From Cudoniella acicularis (Eukaryota; Ascomycota; Leotiomycetes; Helotiales; Helotiaceae): DNA of 50,221 nt. How positions within the stretch are numbered: the stretch's first letter is position 1; each line of letters starts with the position of its first letter. Both the position numbers and the translations under genes were made by a program. The notes below the pieces were generated by a model that did no database searches, was not told where the DNA came from, and worked only from the letters and a program-made list of their open reading frames with translations. Shown here piece after piece: positions 22,608-32,864 of the stretch. The stretch spans positions 1-50,221 of the forward strand of contig JAAMPI010000225.1 in assembly GCA_013054445.1 (NCBI GenBank), in the 5' to 3' direction.

Positions 22608-25600
22608 TCAGTCACGACAAGTGGATAGGACTCTATTTTCGGCGAACCGGACATACACCATACAAAGATTGGGATTTAAACTTGGCGTACCTGGGCTGGG
22701 CGGATGTTATGAGCGCGACGACAAATGTTTTTTTTGTACAAATTTTCCTTTCATGTTTCTCATTTTAACGTTCTTCTAATTTTGACGGACGACAACACAC
22801 TTTCCATTCTTCGCACATTAACGGAAATTTGCTTCTTTGCAACATAATGTGCATGTGGAGGCAGATATTCACGCACTGGCCTGCGAAAGATCAATCAATC
22901 AATCAGTAATGTGTTATCTACTGGCCTTCTTTTGCTTTTGCTTCGTTACAGATACCTTTTTGCAGAAATTACTTTTTGGTGCCTTCAACCATTCTTTTTT
23001 TTCCTGGATGCACTCCGCATTTTGGTGGATACATATTTCGGGCTCGCGAGATTTTGGGTTGGAGGGGATGGGGGGGAGTGGGTGTGATTTGGGTTGGGGA
23101 AGTGGTGGGTGGATACAGCAGGGAAATGAAGGTGGGGTTTGATAGTTTGCTTGCTGGCGGTGGGAGGGTGATTGTGTTGTGTTGCAAGGGGTTGTAAGGT
23201 GGATTGCTGGGAGAGGGAGCGGAGTCTGTAGATAGGAGTGGTACGTACACGAATGGATCAAACATATCTCAATAAGCCTGCCTCTTGCTTTTCCTATTCC
23301 TTTCTTTGCACGGGCAACTGGTTGATTCGGAATGCTCGCCGTACCCCGGAAAAGAAAGACGAGTCGTGAAAGAAAGATATGTGAGGCTCATCCTGTCTTA
23401 CACGAAGGTCGGGTTTCCTCCATATTCAATTTCAATTAGGTCGATTCAAGATTGGCGAAGTAGGACCAATGCGCAAGTCTGCGCAGACTGAGGCATCCCC
23501 TACAATCAGCGCTGTAAGATACACTTGTTCCCTATCCCACGTCACCTCCTCGCCTCCACCATCGTCCCTTCCACTCCTCCTTTTAAAACTAAATACTAAT
23601 ACTAATCACAGCCAAATTAAAACTAGAACACGATCTTTCCTTCAAAATCCTTCCTAGCAAGCCACTAGTGCCTTTCTAGGCAACATATTCTCCAAAGATG
23701 CTGCTCTCGATTGAGGTTAGTGGCTGAGAAAAGCGCTGATGAAGTGAAGTGAAGTGGAGTGGATATGGGAAAGGGAATCGGTGGTGTTTACCAAGCTTAC
23801 TGGAGATTAGTTGAGTTAAGGTGAATTGAGGTGAATTGAATTCCCGGGATAGGATACTCCAGGTGTGTGGCGTGTGGCGTGTGTAGAATTTGGGAGTTAT
23901 GGTTGGATGTGAGTTTTTCTTTCTCTCTCTTTCTGTTTCTAGGGGTGTTTTCTTTTTTTGATGCGGTGACGGAAGTGGAGAAAAGTAAAGATTGGAAGGG
24001 AAGGGAAGTATGGGAGGAGAGGAAGGGGGAACCTTGAAGAGTATACTTGTGCTGATTTTGTGGTTGTAGATTATGGGGGGTGTGAGAAGATGCCGATGCT
24101 GATGCCTAGCTGACCGTGGACGTGCTATTAGGAATCTAGGAAGTGAGTTGGCTTCCAATTTCTTCCATTGTATTTGGTACGCCTACCCCGGGTCCCGGGT
24201 GGATGTGCAGTGGTGTTTTGCAACATGGGTGTATTTCTGGCCACTACCTCTCCTCTCGAGACGATGCCCGGAGTGTCACTGTCGCAGGTGCTCATTGAGT
24301 TGCCGTGGACTGTATATGGCTAGGCGCGAAGAGGCAGGTATCCAAGATGAGAAGAGAGTGTGTGCTAGTTTTTGCCGATGTGGTGGGTCTTTTTGCCAGG
24401 TCCAGCTGTTTGGTTAACCTTTCCTTCCTGGGTTTCTATCGGCAGGTAAGCTCACCTCAGCTGGACATGCCTTGATGCGTTTCTGTCCTCCAACTCTTTC
24501 CTCGGGGCGTTGTGGGTGGTATATCATTGAGATGTAGTGGATTGATTGCAATTGTGATACGGGGAGTGGGTGGGTACGTCGGTGTCGTGTGGGAGCGATG
24601 GGAAAAGATGAAAGTGACATAGAGGAAAGGCGAGTTACACGCGGTAAGGAATACCTGATAATCTGATGGTGAAGTGCAAACCTAAGGATGGAGTCAGGTC
24701 AAGAAGTTGGCAAAAGGTTGGGTGGATGGTGAGGAGAGACGGGGAGAACGCGAGAAGGCTCAGATGGCCTTCAGGTAGTAATAGGTGGTAGGTGGTGGGC
24801 ACTGCCTTGTTTGGGTCCTCCATCCTGCTAGCCGCGTAAAATCCTCACCGGTGCAGGTAGATGAAGTCTGAACCTCGAGTGCTGCACCTAGGTACATAGT
24901 AAAATAAACAAAAAAAGAAAGACATCCGGTCTTAACAACCTCAGAAACGTGCAAATCAGACGAACCTTGATCCATAGTGAAGTAGTTCTGGCGCCTAACT
25001 GAAATCCTCGGTACCAGATTCCAACTTTCACAGAGCACACCTCTTTAAAAAAAAAAAGTAAGGAAGAAGAAGCCAAAAATTAGGCAAAAGATAAATAGTT
25101 CCGTGTTTCACTGAACATGAATTGGTTATTTGAAGACATTACAGCCTTGTTTGAATGATTCATCATTCTTACAATATAATTATTTTGAGCCAACACCCCA
25201 CTTGATTATGCTTTGTGCAGACAGCATTAGAGCTAACACAAGCTTTCTATTCTAGGACCCACACCCACACCCACTGGTTTATTTTTTGCTCTTTTAACAA
25301 ACCCACAGCGAAAAAATTGTTTATTGTGCCTTTTAAAACACCGCTGCGTGTATGTGGGTGTGGGAGGTGACTGATTGTATTTTTGGAATTTGGAAATCTG
25401 GTAGTGAGTGAGTGAGTATATACGAATATATGTCCTAATATAATAATGCTTTCTGAATTAAATTTTTAGAAAAATTTTAAATCGTAGAAAATCCAGGTTT
25501 TTAAGTGCTTTTATTCAGATAGAGCTTTTAAATAAGAACCTTAGTAGAGTTGTCTCTTACACATTTCTACTACTGCTTGTCCGACATAAAAATCTATCCT

Positions 25601-26087
25601 ATTTAGACTAGGTATATAAAACAAAATCCTCCTATAAGACTTTTTCTTTCCAAGAACTCCGTTTTTTGCCTCTTTTCTAGGAAGATGATGTATGGCTGAT
25701 AATTAAATATATTATAGGCGGCTAGTTACTTCTCGTTGGTATAGGATATAAAGTTCTACTGCTGTCCATGCAATGACTCCCCAGTACTTGAACCTTCAGC
25801 TTCCACTCATGCCATATATGGTAGGAGGGACCCCATAAGCGATTCCATATTTAGTCCGACTATTGGTCTCTCTCTAATCTTCAGTCCTGTTGTCCACACT
25901 CCAGTACAGATTTGTTGAGATCTGACGTGGCACCCATGTTTGCCTCTGCTTGTCAAGCTTCAGGAAGTTCAAATAGCTGGCTCCTGAGTCCCGCCTTACT
26001 TCTCAAATCAACCTTCTTCGCCCACAAAACTCTTGCTTCATGCAATTTTCTAGATTAGCTCCATCTGTTGTCCCTTGTTAGGTATCC
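22608..26087. other. Long intergenic region, no supported gene
   Basis: 3.5 kb. The first 200 bp are the T-rich 3' flank of the SH3 gene. Strand-asymmetric low-complexity tracts (G/T-rich 23040-23220 and 23740-24080) create overlapping Pro/Ser/His-rich ORFs such as 22914-23261, 22969-23265 and 23676-24158 on the minus strand, which look like composition artefacts. The part from 25080 to 26060 is AT-rich. Confidence 0.5.
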
Positions 26088-27042
26088 CTAACAACTCAAC
26101 TCTCTATGCGTTTCATCGCCCATCTCGTGAATGCCATTTTCCTGATCTAATTCGTGTACTTGTAATGAAGCAGGTATTGTGCTTTCCCCTGTCAGTTCCC
26201 CTTTCACTGATGTGTAATAAAGTACTCCATCAGGCCCAAGCTTTCCGTTCTGTGATTTATCTTCGTCGGGAATCTTCTTTTTCCGATATCTCCTTGTGAA
26301 GATATTCGCTCCCACCAAAGTGAGTATTCCTAAAGCTCCAAGACCCACGCCGATACCGATCCCGGCCTTGGCAGCTGATGACTGCCCTCCGCCGCTGTTG
26401 GGCGGGGAAGTGGAAGTTGGAATTGAGGTTGAGGTTGAGACTGATCTTGAGCTTGAGCTTGGTGTCGGCGATGTAGATGCAGGTATAGTAAGACTGGCAG
26501 TGACGCCCGTAGCAAATGCGCAACTATCGATTCGAATCGTAGAGACGATCGCTCCTGTTGTAAAGACGATAGGAGTCAAGGTAAATCCAGCTTCGCCTAC
26601 AGTGTTACTGTATACAGTTAAGAGTTGTCCGGAAGGCACTATTGATGTGCAAAAATCGTTAAAGGTTCCTAGTGTTTTGGAGTTTGTTGGCAAGTAGGAG
26701 CTGCTCATTTCATTAGCTAGGAAAGAACAAAATGCCAAGTGAAGGGCTGACTGACGTGGGGCAACAAATAATGTAAGTGCTAATGGCATTTATAGGCGTA
26801 GTTACAGCACCGCTATACATCGAAGGACATACTATCGGTCCAAGACTAGTTGCTTGAGCGGTTTGTGGTGCCTGAATCCATGACGAGGTTATTTCTGTTT
26901 GCTGGCAGTATAGACTCGTGTTGGCTTGATACGTGCGAAAGCTGGGATCAAAGACATGCCATCCACCGCTCATCCAGTAGATCTGGGAAAAGCATTCTGT
27001 AAATGACGACCATGAAGTCGTTAATGGGAGCCAAGTTGTCAC
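26088..27042 (-). CDS. Single-pass membrane protein with Ser/Thr stalk, unknown role
   Basis: Exons 27042-26756 and 26700-26088 (55-nt intron with GTCAGT donor) give 299 residues. The N-terminal part (TTWLPLTTSWSSFTECFSQI, SLGPIVCPSMYSG, YIICCP) matches the ectodomain style of a large group of ascomycete membrane proteins with conserved cysteines. It continues through VPSGQLLTVYSNTV to a Ser/Thr/Pro-rich stalk. A Gly/Ala-rich membrane helix at about 205-228 (AGIGIGVGLGALGILTLVGA) is followed by RRYRKKK and a short acidic tail. No signal peptide precedes the ectodomain, as in many relatives. The acceptor is a GAGCAG tandem, so splice products differing by one residue are possible. The function is unknown; a wall or surface sensor is an inference. 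Confidence 0.8.
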
Positions 27043-28686
27043 GATGTTGTGAATTTCGCTCGATAGCGACGGGCACTAGTTATACTTGGCGAAGCAGACA
27101 TGTTTGCACAGAATATACAAAAGATGAAAGCAGAGATCGCCTAAAGGGTATAGCTGCTTTCTGGAAAAGAAAAAAAACCAAAAGTGAGGAGGGAACTCAG
27201 CGTCACAAAATGCATTCGAATAAATGCCTTTGCAGGAGGGAAGCTTTGCACGTCAACGGTGATAAGGACAGTCCTGCCCGACGCCGCTTTGTCTCTCTCC
27301 ATAATTGGTCTAATCAAAAGTTACATTGCCTTGATACAGTGTTGCTGCGCAAAGCTTTCTTGTTTCTCACTTTTGGATTGGCCTGCGACGTGCATTCAGC
27401 GGCGCAGCTACTGTTTATCCCGGCACCACTTAAGTAAGCGAGGCAAGCCGATTTAGATTTGTGGGGGCCAAGAAGGTTGATTTGCGAGAGTTAAAGGAGA
27501 GGCTTGATAAATAGAGGTGAATATGGGTGTCGCGTCATTGAGCGCTCCTCACCACTGGGCTAGCTCGGCAAACGCGTTGACCAAAAGGAACACCCTCCTT
27601 TCAAATTAAAACATAATGACCATATATCTAAAATACATAAACGAAGTACCTAAGAATATATCTCTTGACGCACCGTAATTTGACGTCTAAGCGAAGTCAC
27701 GCTGACTCGCGCAAAACACTTCAAAATAATAAAACAACCAATAGTAATTACTTAGTTTAGAACAGTAAAAGAAATATAAAGCTCTTATAAGAAGTTGTGA
27801 AGCTAATATTTCTGCCCTCGCTAATTCTGAAGTTGTTCAACTTTTGAAGTGTTTTATCTCTATCGAAAACACGTGATGTTCCAAATTACTGTACGTGGAA
27901 CATTAGTACTCGGATGGAATGAGTATACGCCTGCTTTGAAACTTAAAATTATAGGCTGTTGCATGAGACAACAAGTGTGTCTTCACTGCGCCCGGTGGTT
28001 AAAGGTGTTTCTGCCGAAGATAATTCCGCACTTCAAGAGAGGATTGATATAGTAGAAAATTTGGCCTCGAAAATAGAGAGGCTCTTTTTTCAAGAGGAGG
28101 ATTTATAGGCGGGGCAGGAGCTTGTGCTATATAACGGGAGTAGAGTTTGAGAATGACGCTGTTTGCCTAAGTGACAGTAGAGATAGGAATAGTAGGGTGG
28201 TAGTATCTTTATTAAATTTTTGATTTTTGATTTTTGATTCTTTGATTTAATTTAGATTGTAGATAATTTTTATATTAATATCATATGAAATTAGCAGAAA
28301 CCTATAAATTATATTGATTATATTGGGGTATATCTCGGCATATTGTGCGATACCTGATTTGGGGGCTTAGCGGAGGGAGGAGGCTGATATGCGAGGGGGG
28401 CGGGCGCGATATACACATATGCGCAACAGATAGAGAACGTGGTAGATTATAGTAGAAAACCAATAAGAATGTTATTCAAGCCTGAAATAACTTGTGATTA
28501 TTATCCAGAAACTGTTTTTATAGTGTTGAAGATTCTGTAACAAAATAAACATCCGTGTCAACGCGTTCACATTCACTCGTTCTTTTCCGCTCCCCCCCTC
28601 TCCGCAGTCTTCCAACCCTCGCTTCACGCACCCCCACTCACCAAACAAAGCCTTATAATTCAAGATAAGAAATTATTAGTTCAAAA
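27043..28686. other. Intergenic, AT-rich, no supported gene
   Basis: 1.6 kb. The composition becomes AT-rich from about 27600, marking entry into the degraded compartment. A short repeat of TTTTTGA lies near 28217-28240. The ORFs at 27003-27437 and 27849-28052 have no recognisable features. Confidence 0.5.
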
Positions 28687-28689
28687 ATA

Positions 28690-28765
28690 GCCCTTGTGGC
28701 CGAATGGTTGTTGTTCACAACACCACTGTCTAAATATGCACCAGTCGGTTCGTGGCATCAGCAGT
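28690..28765 (+). repeat. tRNA-like Pol III module (tRNA pseudogene or SINE head)
   Basis: A perfect internal A-box match, TGGCCGAATGG (28697-28707), is followed 50 bp downstream by GGTTCGTGGC (28747-28756), one base off the B-box consensus. Order and spacing fit a tRNA gene, but the flanks do not fold into paired acceptor and T stems by eye. It is therefore a decayed tRNA or the head of a tRNA-derived SINE rather than a working tRNA. Confidence 0.4.
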
Positions 28766-29581
28766 AACATACTTTGGGGTATAATAGCTTGTATTGTAAT
28801 GGGGAGATTACATCGGTGACGACTCAAGCGCCCCTTGGTCCTCTGTTGTTTGGATGGAGAGCGACTACTGGGAAGTTTCGTTGCGAAGGGTTAGAAGTAC
28901 TTTGTACTAAACCGATTTCGGGCCTAAACAACCTCTCTTCGGGGGCAGCGATTCTTCACGCTACACACTTTTTTTTTCCCTTCTTTTTTTTAGGGGCAGG
29001 GAGCTTTTTATTATTAAAGCTAAGCGAAGGTCCCATATTGAATTTTTATAACTGAAAAGGTTGACGCACTTGTAGTTCGGCTATTGCTTCGGGCCGACAC
29101 GCCGGACGCGTGAGGAACTAAGTGCTCTTTGTTTATCTAGGTAGTTGTCCGAACTAATTAGAGGCGCCAATAAGAAAAGACAATAGGAAATTTTCTAATT
29201 TGTAGGTATAAACTTTCTTTACGCAGATATCATTGTCCTTCAGGTCAGGTCATAAAAGTGACGTCCTACATAAAAAAAATCGAGTCGCGTGCTCGAGACG
29301 TATAAATATTTGTAAGCTATATAAAAACTTTAAGCAATACCGGTAACCGCAAACTTCGCCCCAAGCTCAGCTGTTTCTTTGCCAAGGACACGTGCCTTCC
29401 TTTGCTGGCACAGATCAGTATAGAACTCTGCCTAAGATAGTCTCTAATAATTAATACTTTAAAGTGAAGTCTTTTATTAGAAAAACAAGTATTATATCTT
29501 TCATCACGATATACTAGCTCTATCACTAACCAGGAAGCGAAGAATTTAGATACGCTACACTCTGTTTTACAAATAAACATT
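28766..29581. other. AT-rich degraded stretch
   Basis: Contains T-runs (28969-28991) and short ORFs without features. It may include the body of a SINE starting at 28690, but no boundary is visible. Confidence 0.4.
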
Positions 29582-30012
29582 TTAAGGTCTAAAGAGAAGT
29601 CCCACTTCCGTGTAGATCTCTGGTCCCCCGCCCCCTTCCATCTTTTCCATCTTTTCCAGTGCCAGCAAGATTTTCTCTGTCTCTACAAATCCGCTTCTCT
29701 TGTAGAGCGGGACCGGACTGGTGGTACTTTCTAGGTATGCGGGAGCGTTATTCTTCCTGCATTGCTCGAGACCCCACTGTAGCATTAAACATGCTGCACC
29801 TTGCCTTTCGTATAGGGGGTAGAAAAATAGAGACTGTGTAGAAAAACTTGATAAAAGGAGTCTATAGGGTTAGCGCCGTAGCGGATAATAGAGCTCCAGT
29901 CGTCTACCCCACTGAGCAGGGGGAGCAGAAGGGCGTGGGGTCTGGGCAACGATTGGCCGCCCCGCTTTTGTAAGACAGCAGTCGCTTGGCCCTGGCCATC
30001 TGAATCTGACAA
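29582..30012 (-). pseudogene. GNAT N-acetyltransferase pseudogene
   Basis: The minus-strand translation gives the end of a GNAT fold. The acetyl-CoA loop YERQGAACLMLQWGLEQCRK corresponds to the family's Q/R-x-x-G-x-A/G region, followed by APAYLESTTSPVPLYKRSGF and an acidic C-terminus. A frameshift near 29810-29830 separates it from an upstream frame (QATAVLQKRGGQSLP, LSGVDDWSSII) that fits the preceding part of the same kind of protein. The first third of the domain is missing. Small-molecule acetylation is the family role, but this copy is broken. Confidence 0.65.
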
Positions 30013-30366
30013 TTTACGTCATTTTTACGTCGTTATATTTTGTATTTAGTCCTACCATATAGATTGAGGAGAGTCGGTTTATGCGATAATAAAGCCTTCA
30101 AAATACAAATAAGATGAAAAGATTAATAGGGCTATTGACTTTCTAAATATCTGTGAAAATTTTAGTAATATAACTGCCTAAATAGTAAATTTCTAAAAGA
30201 TACCTGATAGCATACTACTTTTCTCTATATCTACGAGTCGATAACGAAAATTTCTACCCTCTCTATTAGGCATAGCTCAAACCGACTCTCGTCAACCTCT
30301 ACAGTAATACCCACTTTTCACAAAGATCTTTTAAGATTATAATCCAAAATAACTACTTCGACTTTC
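30013..30366. other. AT-rich sequence without a gene
   Basis: 350 bp of A/T-rich DNA with stops in all frames. It lies between the acetyltransferase pseudogene and the 5S-headed repeat. Confidence 0.5.
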
Positions 30367-30650
30367 ACATACGACCATAGACTGAGAAGAATTGGGGTAT
30401 CTCACTGCTCTCGGTACCTATTAGCTTTTGAAATTAAAATTATTTTGTGGTTTTTAGTATTATACCATTTGTATTTCTACGTTATCGGTACTTGTGTTTT
30501 GCCCAAATCTAATTCCCGAAACTCCTTTTGCCGAGTTGCTGCTTTTCCAAGCCGAGAATACTTTGCACGGAGAATAGTTAGCCTGATTGACTATTAGATG
30601 ATGGGCATTTCTCTAAGCCACCAACTTGGCCACAGACTATAAGACACTAG
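30367..30650 (+). repeat. 5S-rRNA-headed repeat, family 1, copy A
   Basis: It begins with ACATACGACCATAGACTGAG, the conserved 5' end of fungal 5S rRNA. The similarity continues (GAATTGGGG.ATCTCACTGCTC) to about nucleotide 55 of 5S and then stops before the internal promoter. A body of about 220 bp follows. It recurs at 46572-46790 (shared blocks GTTTCGCC/GTTTTGCCC, TTTGCACGG, GCATTTCTCTAAGCCACCAA). The right end, read on the minus strand, carries a tRNA-type A-box (TGGCCAAGTTGG). Confidence 0.7.
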
Positions 30651-31510
30651 TGACTGGTTTTAAGATGTACGTAATTGCCAAGTTGGAAAAATTGAAGTAC
30701 GTGTTACCGAGTTCAAACTCTCTAAATTCGATTAGGTGCTAAAAGACATCCGCTTAGTTGACCAAGACCTAGGTTAACTCAACATGGCCACATCCTATAC
30801 TTAGCCACTTGTTAATTCTTAGAGTTCTGTTTTAACTGATGTCGATAGTACGATATTCTCCAACCATCCAACGACTCACGATGGGCGAACAGCATGCCTA
30901 GTAATCCATTCGGGCTATTATCGGATTGCAAGAGCAGCCCAGAGAACCTTTGATTAAAGAAATGGAGGAAGATGTTGAAATTAGTCCCCTCCTCTGTGGT
31001 TGTGAATAATCCCTGAAGATGCTGATTGAGCCTTAGCCATATAGGTCAATATGCATCAGCCATCGGCATACTAATTGACGAGAATTATGAAAGCCGATGC
31101 AGGAGTCAGATGCGGGAACGCTATTTCAGTATAGTCTACTCATGCCAACGTTTGTAAACCACAGTGGAAACAGAGGGTGGTGGTAGGTGAATCAATTGTT
31201 TTGATCTATCTGCTCAAACGATTGTCCGTCGCGCCCTGCACTTTTCTTCTACGAGGTGAATAATGCCATATCCAAGCCAATTTGTTTTCCCTCTCTCACT
31301 AATGCTATTGTCATATTCCACGGCCACACTGCGATTTATGCAATACTGGCTCGTCTCAGTGGACTTGAACCAGGAACTCTAGCATGTGACTTTACCAGAG
31401 AGGTTTGTATCATTATCGTGCCACTATCAAGAACCTGTGTGAATCACCCGCGAGTTTATTTTCATGAACTTAGCGTATGACGATAGTGCCTTCCTATAGC
31501 TAAAACATTT
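30651..31510. other. Degraded stretch without a supported gene
   Basis: 860 bp. A minus-strand GGTTCAAGTCC near 31361-31371 matches a Pol III B-box but has no convincing tRNA fold. The ORF at 31256-31480 has no features. Confidence 0.4.
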
Positions 31511-32460
31511 TTATACTATACTATCCTTAACCCCTTTCTTAAATTGAAGAAATGAAATACGCCCTGATAAGTGTCCTAAAACAATTGTTTCGTTCTAGAA
31601 ATCTATAGATGTTGTTCGGTAGTCAGGGGGAAGCCAAAGAATATTCTCCCCGTTTTCTGTTATCCAATTATTTAACACTACGAGGGAACGTGACTGCTCT
31701 GGAGAATCTGGTAATAATTCAGAGGAGCTTATATCCAATGTGCCTCGATCCAATTGAAGGTAGAGAATAAAAGAGTTCTAATTTCACCAACCTCGAACGT
31801 TTGTAGCAGCGTGCCCGTGCTAGTGTCCCAGAGCCGGACTGTCTTATCGTGTAGAGGAACGGGAGGCCTCTAAAATAGACACTCAAAAACTGATGACTGA
31901 AAGACTCGAATCTCTAGGAAGGATGGTTGTTGTTCCTCTCTAGGAGAGGGGGAGAGACCTTATATACATGAATATAGTCACGTGCTACGGCACGTGACAC
32001 AGAACCCCACTACAATCGTTAGGGCCTAAAGCTCCTACCTTATTATCTGGCGAGGAGGTTACTGATTTAACGCTATAGCCCTCGAGCGCCTGTAGCTTAG
32101 TGTTCCAATACATCTCTACTTTTGGCTTCATTTGAATCCAAGCAGGGATGCATTTCTCGAATTGTCGCCGAATAATATTCTCCTCCGGGGTAAAGACAAG
32201 AGCCGAACAATATAGTTGGAGGGGTGCTTGTTCAATTACCGATTGATTATATATGACAAATCGCTTTATATGATAAACGAACGTATATAAATTAGGACTT
32301 TCATAGGGCTTAGTAATAGATTGTTCAAAATTCCCTAGTGTATTAGTAAGAAGCCTTACCTCTAAAATAGCTGGAGCCTGATCTTCAGCTGAAGCGGCTA
32401 AAAAAAATTTCTAACCTGACTTACATCGCAACTGGATGATTCAGAATTTGATGAAGCCAT
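31511..32460 (-). pseudogene. NLR-type (NACHT-WD40) remnant: linker plus WD40 end, split by an LTR
   Basis: From the ATG at 32460 the minus strand reads MASSNSESSSCDVSQVRNF, then, after a T8 run (32400-32407) that shifts the frame, an open stretch of about 130 codons. That stretch has the linker found between NACHT and WD40 repeats in fungal STAND proteins: IEQAPLQLYCSALVFTPEEN, FEKCIPAWIQMKPKVE, WNTKLQALEG. The solo LTR (31850-32014) interrupts SPDNKVGALGPND/KTVRLWDTSTGTLLQTF, and joining across the target site gives a perfect WD40 blade. A second frameshift near 31755-31765 leads to ENILWLPPDYRTTSIDF, a TAG, and VLGHLSGRISFLQF, the usual C-terminal end. NACHT and most blades are absent. Family members sense non-self, but this copy is dead. 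Confidence 0.85.
31850..32014 (-). mobile_element. Solo LTR, 165 bp, with 4-bp target duplication
   Basis: The ends TGTAGAGG..CCACTACA form an inverted terminal repeat. ATCG directly precedes (31846-31849) and follows (32015-32018). Read on the minus strand it has GTTCTGTGTCACGTG, a second CACGTG and a TATATAAGG box. It is inserted in the WD40 pseudogene. The GTTCTGTGTCACGTG start is shared with the LTR at 45481-45735. No internal retrotransposon sequence remains. Confidence 0.85.
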
Positions 32461-32864
32461 CTCTGCGATTGATTGACGGCTGTACATGTAGTAGTGACCG
32501 TGTAAACTCTCTATACGTGTGGGATGACATCGTGCAACAACCATAGTCATACGGTGTACGGGTGACACCGGATGCCGAATAGGAAAACGTACCGCACTGT
32601 TTCGTACTGTCCTTCGTCCTTGGGTTTGGTGTGGGCAATCGCAGGTGCTGGTTGGTAAGGCGGGTTCTTGTGGCGTACCCAGCCAGCAAGGGATAATCAG
32701 ACGAATCGGATAGCGTTGATAGGAATAAATGCCTTAGGCAGCATAAAAAGGAATTGGTTCATGGTTGGGCAATGTTAGGCAGCGATAGATTACGCAATAA
32801 ACAATTTGCGATTTACCTCTGCCTAACAGTAACGGATGCGACAAGTTTCAACGCAATTTTAATC

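Noticed and set aside
22914..23265. Two overlapping Pro/His-rich minus-strand ORFs
   Set aside because: Both frames are open because of biased composition, which is a sign of chance ORFs.
23676..24158. 160-codon minus-strand ORF rich in Pro, Ser and His
   Set aside because: It arises from a G/T-rich low-complexity tract. No conserved segment or start context was seen, and other frames are open in the same tract.
27849..28052. 67-codon ORF as a transposon protein
   Set aside because: No recognisable transposase or reverse-transcriptase motif. It lies in AT-rich debris.
30367..30425. Functional 5S rRNA gene
   Set aside because: Only the first half is present, the internal promoter region is missing, and there are many changes from the expected sequence.
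31340..31400. Possible tRNA gene on the minus strand (GGTTCAAGTCC)
   Set aside because: The B-box matches, but acceptor and T stems do not pair and no proper anticodon arm is seen.
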